Positions 48,551 through 59,715 of a stretch of DNA of 64,000 bases are shown in pieces. Under the pieces are notes generated by a model. It was given only the letters and a program-made list of their open reading frames with translations. It was not told where the DNA came from and searched no databases. Location of the stretch: the NCBI GenBank assembly GCA_013397435.1, contig VZRG01001333.1, forward strand, positions 1 through 64,000. The letters run 5' to 3'. Source of the stretch: Erythrocercus mccallii (lineage: Eukaryota; Chordata; Aves; Passeriformes; Dicruridae). Position numbers and translations under genes: made by a program. Within the stretch, counting starts at the first letter, position 1. The number at the start of each line of letters is the position of its first letter.

Positions 48551-51500
48551 GTTTTTGCCATCAGAATGCAACTAATATTTCAGTCACTGAATTATTGATT
48601 TCATCCAAAGGGAGACTGTGGGTTTTTTAAGTCCAAATTTTGCCCATAAGAGCAGAAAGGCCAGACAGAATAATGCTGCTTAAGTAAAGAGAGGTACTTA
48701 TATGCATAGCTGCAGGTTAGGACAAGAAAACTTTACTGTGCCTTCTCTTGTTGCTGATGATAATCAGGACATTCATATTAGCCTGACAAAAAGGAAAAAT
48801 CAACTGGAGGCTTTCTAAAGTAACTTAAAGAACACTTTCTTTTCTGAGGGAGAAAGGGAGCCTGATCTATCTGGTAAAGGTTATAATCAGTGTGTCTGGC
48901 TTATTGTCTCAGGCATTGCCACAGGCAGCCTTAGATCAGTTTGAGGAAGTCACAGTACAACCCATTTTACTACACATGCTTACAAAGTGAATTGTACTTT
49001 GTTTGTGTGGTACACTATTCCCACAAAAATCTTTCAGTTTCTATATTTTTTAAATGTCAGTAATTTTTTTTTACTCTACTGGTATATTTAGTCTGATAAC
49101 ACAGTTTCAGCTGTCTCTAGGTCTTTTCCTCCATGGAAGAACTGCAGTTGGGAGAGCATGATTAATATAAAACTTGTTCAGATATGTGAGGGCTTATTTG
49201 TAGTTCCTTGTTTTAAAAAAGGCAACTAAAGTAACCATTTGTCTGTCCCACTGCTGAAACTACAGGAGGAAACAAACAACCTGTATGACACGTATGAGTT
49301 AAGCTAATATTTTTTCTTGTAATTTAGCTAAAGTCTGCAAGGTATGAAGTTCTTCATTTTTTTGTCTTGTATATATGATTTGTGCTAATGTCATTAGTTC
49401 ACTACAGCAAGTTTGCAAGTGGAAATTATTGTCCTGTTGAACCTTTAGGCTGCAGTCACATAATCTGGTTGCAAACCAACAGTTTTATGGGTAAAGACAA
49501 CCTCTGTGGTTGTCTGAACATATATTTTGAACAGGTTCCCAAGCATGGAAGTTACCTTTGCAAAGTAGTTATAACAACTTCAAGTCCAGTGACCACTTTG
49601 GAAATATCTCCTGCATGATTTATTTGCTAAGCAGCTTAAATATATCTTTAAAAAATAAAACTAGGAGAAAAATCTCAGTTTGTTCTTTTTTTGCTGTGAC
49701 TGGGGGATTTTACACCCTTTCTCCTGGAACAGTTGCACTTCCATCATCATCTAACTATACTCTCTTCTCAGATGAGCTCTCTCTGCCAAAAGCAGAGCCC
49801 TGCACTCAAGACTGAGCTTTAGAAACGCTACATAAAAAAGATGCAATGAAATGTTCTGTCTGTGGGATTTCCTTTTCTTGAATTTAAAAATGGGGCTATA
49901 TTTGTGTGAACATTGTGATTTTAAAGAAATATTTTAAAAGAAAGGTGCCTAGAAATGTTGGTTGTAATTTCAAAGGAGAATAGCAAATGCTTTGTGTTGC
50001 TGTGGAGGAAGCCAGCTGATTGTCGTGAAGAAGGTATGCTGGTGTTCACACTGGTAGAGAGGTTTGCAGTAACATGGCTGTGCTGAGCTGAGATCTGGAG
50101 GGCATTCTTAAGTTGCTTTGCAGAGTATCTCAGCACTGGAACCTGGGGAACTGGTTCCCCATGCGTCTTGACTGTGGGGTTATCCAGCCAGCTTTGTGTG
50201 AGAGTGAGTCAGGATATCTGGTCCTTACTGGATCATTGGTCTGAGCCACATCTCCTGTCAAAGATAAAAAGAAAACACTTTGGGGCATGCTGAACATTTC
50301 AAAGGCAGTAGTGGACCCATTCTCCTGATCTTAACCTGATACAGGTTGAGATAGGCACAGAACAGAAGGAGTGTTAATTGCCAGGTCATAGGTTCTGTTA
50401 CGTGGTCTGTCTAACCACACCAATAGGATGTGCCAGTGTTTGCTATTGGAAGTGCAGTATCACTCTGCTAAGACTTTTGGGGTGTAGCTCAGAAACTTGG
50501 CTCTGCCGAACTGTAAGTTAACTGTGTTGCCAGCTTCACCACACAACGGGAAGGGTGATCACACTTTCCTTTAATTAAAGTGCTTGAAGTAAAAAGATAA
50601 GCTAAACAGTTCAGCAATAACATAAATAAAAGCACTAGTAGGTTTTAAATATGAACACTGAAAAAATCATTGTTTAAAATGAAAGCAACCCTTAGCTTGG
50701 GCACAGCAAGGGAGTAGACTGCATCTTCTCCTTGTTCCGAGTTCTGGACACATTGACTGTATCAGCCTCCCTTACCAAGCAGAGGTCCCATCATTTTTGA
50801 GAGGCCTTAAACATCTGAAATGCTTTATGCACCACTGACCAGGTGGAAAGTTCAAATTCACGTGCGTGAAGAAACTGCTGATCTATTTGCATAATAAGCC
50901 ACAATCCTGCTGGTTTTGTGTAATTAGTAAGTAGCAATACATTCTTCCATAATAATTGCATATAGACTTTTTTTCCTTCCTAATCATCTCTCCCATTTCA
51001 CTGCCTCATTTTATATTTTGTGTCTGTTTCACCCCATCTATCAATCTGAAACTGCTGTATCTACTGCACACCTACACTTACTTTCTGTTGAGACATCCAA
51101 ATTCTAAAAATCTAAACCAAATGTTAACAGGTAATCTACTCATCTGTAGCCAATAATTTTTTGAGCATCAGGTTGAAGACTATATTCTTCCCCAGAGAAA
51201 AGACATATATATTGATGTGTTTATGCTTTGCAATAGTAATATTTGTCCATGTGAGAAAGTGTGAAGTTTTTTCCTCCTGCCACACCATATGGCTTATGAC
51301 TATTTACAATCCAAACAGTAACAGCTGCTGCTGTGTAAGAGAACCCATTCCTCTGAGCTGGAGATGTGCTGAGTAGGGAATGACAAAGTGTGTGTCCACA
51401 GATGTATTCCAAATATCCTCATCTACCACTCAACATCCTGTCTATCTTTCTCCTCTTGGAAACCATTGGAGCTTTTTTCTTATGTTCATAGCTGATGGGG

Positions 51501-54500
51501 AGAGCTTGACAGCTTTGTTTATCAGTTTGGAAACATAGGGAAACTGTATTCGATAATGACTGTCCAAATGGGAGGAGGGAAAGACATTCCAGTCGGGTGC
51601 TCAGAAAAATAAAATGATGAGTCATGCTCTTAACACCTTTCAAAGAAAAATTGATTGACTCTCTAAATAGTTGACTCTCCTAATCAATAAATTAGAAATT
51701 TCTAGTTGGAAGAATAAACCAGGTAGTCTCTAGAACTATAAAATATGTGTCACTTCATGCCCTTCATTGATGGCATTCTTAAAGCTTGGAACTCCATATT
51801 TCAAAGATGTATTTTGCCTTCCTCAGATAGTTATCAGTCATTTTGAATTCCTATCAATTATCTGTTTGGACCTCTTTCTTTCCTGCACCTTTCTACTGGC
51901 CATTTTGGTAATTCCTGAAATTTTGTCTCAGATGTTGTAAGAAAAGACTTTCCATTGTCAGTCCTTCTTGTCAGCAGCAGGAGGATACTTTCCAGATATT
52001 ACACAAGTGATCTACATGCCTGGCCTTTACCTGTAATGCTCTCATTGAAAATGGCATTTAAACCACCTCCATGCCTGTCAGCAGGTTCTCCCATATTTGC
52101 ACCAAGTTGTTCATGTACCTGCTCTTTCCCAATAGGTTAGACAATTGGCACATTACATTTATTATGACTTATCTCACAAAAGCATATTCCAGGGAGGATG
52201 AAATGTTCAGCAGTATATTCCCTGGACTTATTCTTCCTGTCACACAATAATCTAGCAATGCTTATTAGCAAAGAAGAATTGCAGGTTTCTTGCAGCGGTT
52301 GCTTTATCTGCTATGAAGGTTTGCTGGTAAATAAAACCCAGTGGATTTTGTCCGACTTCAGTGTGCATTGAAAGGGGCTATGAATAGAAGTGAGCACACC
52401 TTCCAGCAACATTTCTGTTACACTGAACCCTTCTGAATGAAAAGCCTTAAAATTAAACCAGATTAATTTCCTTGCAGCATATAATGATATATAACATTTG
52501 CATTTCAGGTTTCTTAATGTATCTGCAGTAGTCCTCTGCCACTGGGATTTTTTTCATGTCAAGGCTACAGCTACCATAGAAACAAGAGAACTGAAAGGAA
52601 CTTCCTGAGCTATACTGCTAGTTAGGCTGGCAGCCCCAAACCTCATTGCTTCAGCAGTTCCTTTAATTTAGATGCCCTTGTGGTCATCTTACAGAGACAT
52701 GTTTTTAACTTAAATAGTTTTCTTCCCTGTGCTTGGTATGAACAAGTCTCCAGCTCAGACTCCACTTACCAAGGTCGACAGCCTCTGCTCCTCCTCTCAT
52801 GTACAATAGAGGCTCTGCTGCCATGATTACACTGCCTGCTTACAGTTTCTCTGTCATGGCTGTGTAGTGACCATAAGGGTTTTGAAGCAGAGACCCCACA
52901 GGAATGAATACACCCTGTGACCACCGATAATGACCTGTAGGGCACATCCCATATGCCATTTCAGCATATAAGTAAAGAGAAAGTCCAGGCAGATATAGAT
53001 CAAATCCCTTTATTGCCCAAGAAATGCTGCCTATAGTTAAGGCAAAACCTTTATAAATCTAAGCACTGTAATATGGCATCATGTAGTTGTGACTCCATAA
53101 TTCGTGTGCTGAGTCAGCTTATTCCCATGTGAAGAAAGATGTTACTTGAGAACATGCTCCTTGGTGTGAATTTCATCTTGCTTGTCACAAAAAAAAATGG
53201 AATTACCAGAAATATTTGTATCAAAAGTCATAAGTGCAAGCCTAATCTACATCAGTGTTACAGCAAAGAAGTTCTAACATATTCCTAACAGAAAAAATAT
53301 GTAATAAGGTGCCATTTTCTCCCCCATTTCTGCTACACCAGAAGAGAAAAATTACTTCAGCTTCCTTGGTTCAATGCAGCTGTGCCCAGATTGAACTTGG
53401 AACTGCATGGAGAGAAATCAATATAAAACAACTGACAACCAAAATGGCAGATGGGAAGAATTTCTCTGCATAAACTACAGCTATGTTTTGTCATGGCCTT
53501 TGCTTGCCAAGGCTGTTCTGTGAGCAGTAACAATGGGTTGCATAAACAAATTTAAGGGATTGATGGAATTTGATTTCATGCTTTGTTCTGGCTAGCTGTC
53601 TGCTGTGTTAAGTAGAGAATCCATTTCAATACTCGCTATGCAAAATTCTAGAAACAGCTGTGAGTATTTACTTCCAGGGTGCTGCCTAGGGATAGCTGAG
53701 TTTCTTGGCAGCTCTGTTAGAGCAGTCTGTCTAGAAATCACCTGGAGAATAAATTGGTTTTGCTGACCTCTTGTCATGATTTGATGCCTTCAGTACCAGA
53801 TACTAAAGCCTCTGCTTTTCTTCCAGTCCTGCTCTTAGTTAATGCAACACTGAAACGAGAATTTGCTGTTGAAAGGTGTCTCTGCTTCCTAGCAGGGAAC
53901 CCATGAGTAGAGACTGAATTTACACTCATTCCATTCTGCCACCCCTTGGCTTTGGAAACACTGCAGAAATAAATTGCAGGGGGTGTGTGCTTCACTACCA
54001 GCTTTATAAGCCAGTGAAATTGGCCTGTCCTACACAGAGTCAGCCTTGCATACTAAAATTGCTTAGCTTTGGGACTTCATAGGTGTTGTCTGCATTTTGG
54101 CTTCTGACCAGCTAGCTAGAATCTCAGAGGGCAATCTCTCAAATCCCATACACCTGCTTAGCATAGCAAGTTAGAGCAAGAAGCTGCACTTGGATGGCAT
54201 CCCAGTGAGACACCATGGAAATTATGGAACCAGTTAATGTCAGAAACCTGTACCTTGATGTGAATCCTAGTGCTGCTGAAACACACCTCTCAGAAACCTC
54301 CTCTTGGAAGTTAGCATTGATTTGCCTAGAGACCTCTGCCAGGACCCAAGTGAGAGATTTGAATGGTCTTAGGCAATAACCTTGTGAAAGCACACCCAGT
54401 AGCATCAGGCAAGCACCTCCAACAGCAATTGTTTGTATGGTTTTTCCTGCCATGCTAGAAAACCTTGAGCGCAAGGGATGAGGTCAAAGGGCATTTGGGG

Positions 54501-56639
54501 AGGTCTTCTCTCTGCATCCTAAAGCAAAGAAAGTCCTTCTCCTTCCATCTCATGTGTGTAAGAGATCTTCTTTCCTGTGCTGATGATATGAGGTCTCATT
54601 TTGTTGGGAAATACAAGGTAGGGATAGTAAGACAATGTGACAGCAGAATCTTAAAAGAGAAAAATTGAAGTGTAAATGCTGCATCTTCCTCCTTTTCCCT
54701 GCAGAAATGTCCCATCTTAGCTCCTCCAAAGAGCAGGGATGCCAACAGCAGGGAAAGCTCAGCAGGGAGACTCTGGGATCCTTGGGGAGCCTCAGGCTGT
54801 AGCATAAGAGAAGCATTTGGGGCCATTTCCCCCAGTGTGGCTGTCACTCCATATCTCAGTAGCACCAAACAGTTTGTAGTGGCGGGTCTGACAGGCTGAG
54901 AGCTGTGCACAGGCAGATGGGTTGGGAAGACTTCAAGCATCTGCATGATCTCCTTTAATGCAGACCATTTTAGACTAAAAACAATCATCCTAGATTAATT
55001 CCTGCAGCATGAATTGCACTTTATAGTGCCATTTATCTCATTATTTCTTCAGTTTCATTCCTTTTACTGTGAATTTTATCTGGAAAAAAATTACTGTTCC
55101 CCACTTCATGCTGTCGCTGGATAAACTTACTTTCTCCAATAACTATACTAAACCAGTGGTGCAGATCCTCTGTTAAAAACCTGCAGCTGTTACAAAAATT
55201 TCAAATGTACATCTTCAAAATCCATCTTTTGCCTCTTGATTTAATAGTCTTCTAAGCCATTACTTCAGAAAAGGATGTTGCCTATTTTTTATTTCTCAGG
55301 TTCAGTAGCTAGTGATAAATGAATCTCAAGAGAGAAAAAAGCTGAAGATGATGAATAGAAGAAAAATGTTCATTATTAGCTCAGGCAGAAAATGAATCCC
55401 TTTTCAGAAATTCAGGAAGTTGATAATAGTGGGGGTTTTTTTATATAGATGATTACCCTCATGACAAATCTATCACTTTGCCTTCTCAAACAAGTATGAT
55501 ATGTTTTGTCTTTTTTTTCTTCTTGACAAGGGAATTCACAACATAATGTCACCCTCTTGGAAAATGTGTATGTTTCTGGTAATTACTGGAAATGATGATG
55601 CTCTTAATTTCCATATTATGCAGGGTGGTAGTGATTAAAAAGTTAGACATTGACATGCAAGAAAGTGCTGGGATAAGTCAGTTAATTTCTCCTAGCTGTA
55701 GCAGACATTTCTCTGTGAGGAGACACACTACCACTCGTGTGTGGTTTTTTAACTGTTTAATAGCAATCTCTATACAAAGCAGAGCTGTGATCCCTCAGAG
55801 ATACTGATTTTTTTGCCATCTTCAGTGGGTGTGCCCCATCCCTCATGTAAATTTGTTCAGGAATTCTGGGATACTTTTGTACTACTGCCACACAAAGCAA
55901 AAAAAAGATGAAAGAAAGAGCTGTCTTCTTACCCATTTCCAGGTCTATATGTATTATTTTTAGAGACACAGAGGTGAAACTCCACCACCTTAGCACCTCT
56001 CCCCATAGTGATGTGGTGCAGTGGAAACTCAGGCAAAGCATGGGGTGCCAAGCTGTCCTTTTTGTCTGTAAATCAAGACAGGATCCCTGCCTTCTTAGAC
56101 ATACCCTGCCTTTGGACTTCATTTAGTATTTCTCTCCAAATTGCTCTGTTAAAAAGTCAAAGCCAAGAGTGACAGAACCACTCTGTCACCATGTGTACTG
56201 GTCACTCCTTGCACTTAAAGAGTGAAGTCACAGGTTGTGTTAAATCTTGCCCAGCCCTTTATAACTCCTCAGCCACATTCAACATGTCACATCTGGCCAC
56301 CCTTAGGCGTGGTCGGCATCTTTATTCAAAAAGTGTGATGGAATGCTTACCTAAAATGTTTGCCAAACTAAAAAAGCAAAGCAAAGCCAAGATTCAAGGT
56401 TCCCTTGGGAAATGGAAAGAGAGGCTGGCAGCAGGGCTGCTTCAGAAAACTGCTGGGAGAGGAGTATTCAGTAAAGGAGGAGAAATCAGAAGAAGGAATG
56501 ATCCTCTCAACAGTATGTCAGAACAAGGCAAGGTTTGTGTTCATGCTGCAACACAGACAAATCCTGAGAGCTTTCTGAACTTAGAAAAGGTTTTTGCCTC
56601 AGTTTCCCGCACCCCGGAAAGGACTAACCCTGGCTAGCA
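48551..56639. other. No gene recognised
   Basis: The longest featureless run, about 8 kb, AT-rich. Frames of 111 codons (minus, 54139-54474), 130 codons (minus, 54596-54988), 121 codons (minus, 55757-56122) and 148 codons (+, 56191-56637) were read for domains and none was recognised. No exon boundaries, RNA genes or repeat bodies could be supported. Confidence 0.45.
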
Positions 56640-56930
56640 ACAGTCCTCGGGGGGAAAACCGGGGCAAGGACAAAGGTAAAAGATGAAAGGCGCTCTTCTC
56701 TCCTCTCGGGATCCAGTCCCACAGTTTATTGGCAGAACCTATTCCATGTGCCCGAGCAGGGAAAAGAGGAAGGGCCACCTGTGCCGGTCACTTTTGTGCC
56801 CTCGGTCCAGGAGGGGAGGGGACGGGGTCTGCTGGCAAATGGTGGCAGAGCCAGGGGAGGTGGCACCTGGGGGTCAGGTGTGCAGGGGAAGCAGGGGGTT
56901 GTGGGGAGGATACAGCATGTGTTAGTAAGA
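56640..56930 (-). other. GC-rich block with minus-strand AATAAA; possible LTR or 3' end
   Basis: A GC-rich, relatively CpG-containing block in AT-rich surroundings. On the minus strand it carries AATAAA at 56730-56725, preceded by C-rich sequence and followed by a stretch (56700-56640) that could be a U5-like or post-cleavage region. This arrangement suits an ERV LTR in reverse orientation, or the 3' end of a minus-strand transcript. I see no TATA box of good quality, no terminal TG/CA pair I can fix and no target duplication, so the nature is unresolved. Confidence 0.3.
56725..56730 (-). terminator. Polyadenylation signal AATAAA (minus strand)
   Basis: TTTATT on the + strand. Cleavage would be expected about 10-30 nt further along the minus strand (about 56695-56715). 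It may belong to an LTR or to a transcript's 3' end; AATAAA alone is common by chance, and only the GC-rich context makes it notable. Confidence 0.3.
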
Positions 56931-57006
56931 GAAAAACCCAGTGCAAAATACAAGGATGAACTACCTAATTAGTGCACTACAACAGGTTTTTATCTAATTT
57001 TTTTTT
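56931..57006. other. Short spacer before hairpin
   Basis: AT-rich sequence ending in a run of nine or so T that directly abuts the hairpin at 57007. Confidence 0.5.
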
Positions 57007-57055
57007 CATTAAAGGATTACTCCTCTACTCATGGTAGAGCAGTAATCCTTTAATG
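57007..57055. repeat. 49-nt hairpin: 15-bp plus 6-bp perfect stems
   Basis: The outer arms 57007-57021 and 57041-57055 (CATTAAAGGATTACT and its exact complement) pair over 15 bp. After a C-C mismatch (57022/57040), CTCTAC (57023-57028) pairs with GTAGAG (57034-57039) around a five-base loop TCATG. The whole is one nearly perfect foldback of mixed composition beside a T run. It could be a minimal hairpin (MITE-like) element, a template-switch product or a small structured RNA. It is shorter than typical pre-miRNAs (about 60-80 nt), which weakens the miRNA reading. Confidence 0.95.
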
Positions 57056-59289
57056 CACTGAGAATTTATAGTGTTGCAACACATTTTTCATTCTCCAAGT
57101 AGGAGAAAGAGCTTAACTCCTGAAAAGCATTATAAATTCACAAACTAAAAGTAATTAAATAAAAAATTGATCACATCATCTCCTTGTGTTTTCTGCCCCT
57201 TTCCCTTCCATTTCATACCTTGTTTTGCCAGTTTTTTCATTTAAAATTGCTAATCCTTAAAAAATTATTGCCATGGAAAATAAAAAATTCTACAATAAGT
57301 GATGTTCTTGGTAAATTGAGGTATTTTATAAACATAGGATGTGTTTATTGAAAAATTTGCAGTTGACTCAACTTTACTCTTGAAAATAGTCCCTTTAAAT
57401 TCATGAAGAATGCAGGTAAAGGCTCCTTGGTAGTCTCTTCCCCTAGACTATGGTGAAGGAGTCTGGGTCCCGTGGGCTCAGAACACAAGATAAAAATGGT
57501 TATATAGACTAGACCACAGTATAATCTAGCTTGAGCAATGACACTGATTTTTATAGCATGTGGCCTAAAATGTTGCAAAATTTCCCATCCAGGAAATGTA
57601 TGAGCAAAGAAACCTTGTGTTAAGTGCCTAGATTAAATTCCAGTAAGCCACTGTGTTATAATTGAATGATTGATAAAGGAATAACACACTATAAAATGAT
57701 GTGAAAAAGATGAATACTGTTCAAAAGATTACTATGCTAATAAAGGGCAGGTTTTGCTCTGAACTAATTATAAAATCCACCTCCTGCAAATGACTGAATA
57801 GACTCAAGTTTCTTCTTCCTAGAATTTTTTTGCCGTTGGTTATCTTTTAGCAGGGACGTTTATTATGTGCAGTGTAGTAGTATAATGAAAAGCAAGAGAA
57901 GGAATTGTCATCAGTTCAAGAGGATTTCAGTGGTTTTAATCTTGACAGGCTTTCTGGCAGTGTTGTTTACCTTTCAAATATGCAGAAAATCTATTTTGAT
58001 CTTGGATGCAATGTACAAAAATTTCAAGCAGATGTTTTTAGCCTGAGCAAGCACCAGTCAAGACAAGTGAAGCCCTGCACATAGGCTCTGGAAGCTGATG
58101 TGTGATAATCCCTGCCTCTGCTCCAGGGTGCATACTGGATCACTTTGGCTCATTGAAAAGGCTTTTTCAGGTACAACTGACAAAAAAAGCCATTCTGATA
58201 TGATTCCTACGAAACTGCGAAGCACAAGGAGCTGTCAGGGTGGAGTTGGTGGAAACACAGGACAGCTGAACCAGAGAAAGTCAAAGGCCCTTCATCCAGT
58301 CCTTTTCCAGGAAGATAGCAGGATGCAATTGGTACTGCATAAACAGGACAGATATGTGGCAACTCTCTCAAAAGGTTTCTTTATCTCCTGCAAGACCCTC
58401 ATTTGCAAAGTCACCTTGCTTTCACACAGCTTTTGTCTGATCTCACCTCTCTCATCTAGCATCAGAAGCCTTTTGGTCCTACCAAAGGCAGCCTAAAACT
58501 TGTGCTGCCTGGAAGAAGCCCTTCTTTATCTTTCTAAAGCATCTGTTCACCATTTAATTTCAAAGCACAGCTGAAAATCTTTTTTGTTTGTTTGCTTTTT
58601 TTCCCCATGCCAGTGCTTTTAAATTTCTTAATCACTTTGTTGTTGTTATTTAATTTGTAAATTTTTAGATGTGGTCTCTTTTTTCTTTTGAGAGCAAAAA
58701 GACTGCCTCGGGTGCTGCCTTACGCATGGCAACATCTATCAGAAACGTATTAGTTAATAATGCTTAATACCCCACACAACATCCTCATTCTGTTTAAATC
58801 AGTGTAATGATTTGGACCTGTTTTGTTTCACCTAACAAAAAAAGCACAAGAAATAAACCAATTCTTTGAGAAGATGAAATAGTTAACCCTGATGGATTTT
58901 CACACACATCAATTGGGATCAATTTTTTCAAGATTTTTTCCTCCTAATGCTATAACTCCTCTGTCTGACAGTGGGATGCTTGTCACAATTCTGTAATTCA
59001 TGGCATACAGAGAATGTATCTGTTCCTTAGTGCATGGAACAATAACTTTGGTTTTCATTTCCCATCCTTTACCTCCCTCTCCACCTCACTTTTTTCTTCA
59101 TCCATACTTATACCAACAGTGACAAAATAAGGACCGTTACCTCCTACCATTTACTTCAAGGCTTAAGAAATTGGGGTAATTAACCAGTTGCGTTACACTT
59201 TTCAGTTTATGGGGATTCTTTTATTCTCTCAATTTATTGACTGAAGTCAGGAAAAGCCTTCCTCTTACAACCAAGGCTCTCAGAGAAAA
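57056..59289. other. No gene recognised
   Basis: AT-rich sequence. The 132-codon + strand frame at 58098-58496 shows no family resemblance. T-rich patches occur near 58580-58690. I found no repeat body before the CR1 tail. Confidence 0.45.
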
Positions 59290-59715
59290 AAGAGGAAGGG
59301 CAACATAGCAGGTGAAGGGGCTGGAGCTCAAATCTTAGGAGGAGCAGCTGAGGGAGCTGGGGTTGTTTAGCCTGGAGAAAAGGAGGTTCAGGGAGGATTT
59401 TATCACTCTCTACCTGAAGGGAAGGTGTAGCCAGGTGGGGATTGCTCTCTTCTCCCAGGTGACAAGTGACAGGACAAGAGGGGATGGCCTCAAGTTGCAC
59501 TAGGGGAAGTTTAGATTGGGTATTCGGAAAAGAAATATTCGTGAAAAGAGTTGTAAAGCATTGGAACAGACTGCCCAGGGAAGTGGTTGAGCCACCATCC
59601 CTGGAAGTGTTCAAAGAATGTGTGGACATAATTTAATGATGGACACAGTTTTAGGCTGATGGTTGGACTCAATGATCTTAAAGTTCTTTCCGTCCTTTAA
59701 GACCGTATGATTCCA
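59290..59715 (+). mobile_element. CR1 LINE 3' end
   Basis: A 5'-truncated CR1. 'aggagcagctgagggagctg' near 59339 is followed by 'gtttagcctggagaaaagga', 'gaagggaaggtgtagccagg', 'gacaagaggggatggcctca', 'aagcattggaacagactgcc' and 'ccatccctggaagtgttcaa', then 'ggttggactcaatgatctta'. It ends near 'gaccgtatgattcca', a degraded form of the terminal ATGATTC unit. The order and spacing match the copy at 38.8-39.26 kb, with which it can be aligned directly. The minus-strand frame at 59234-59629 is antisense to this element and not a gene. Confidence 0.92.

Noticed and set aside
54139..54474. 111-codon minus-strand frame with a hydrophobic N-terminal part
   Set aside because: It looked briefly like a membrane or envelope-type protein fragment, but no diagnostic motif is present and the flanks show no related sequence.
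56191..56637. 148-codon open frame on the + strand
   Set aside because: No domain, signal or family resemblance. It runs from AT-rich sequence into the GC-rich block, and a frame of this length is expected by chance in 64 kb read in six frames.
59234..59629. 131-codon minus-strand frame
   Set aside because: It is wholly antisense to the CR1 tail at 59290-59715.
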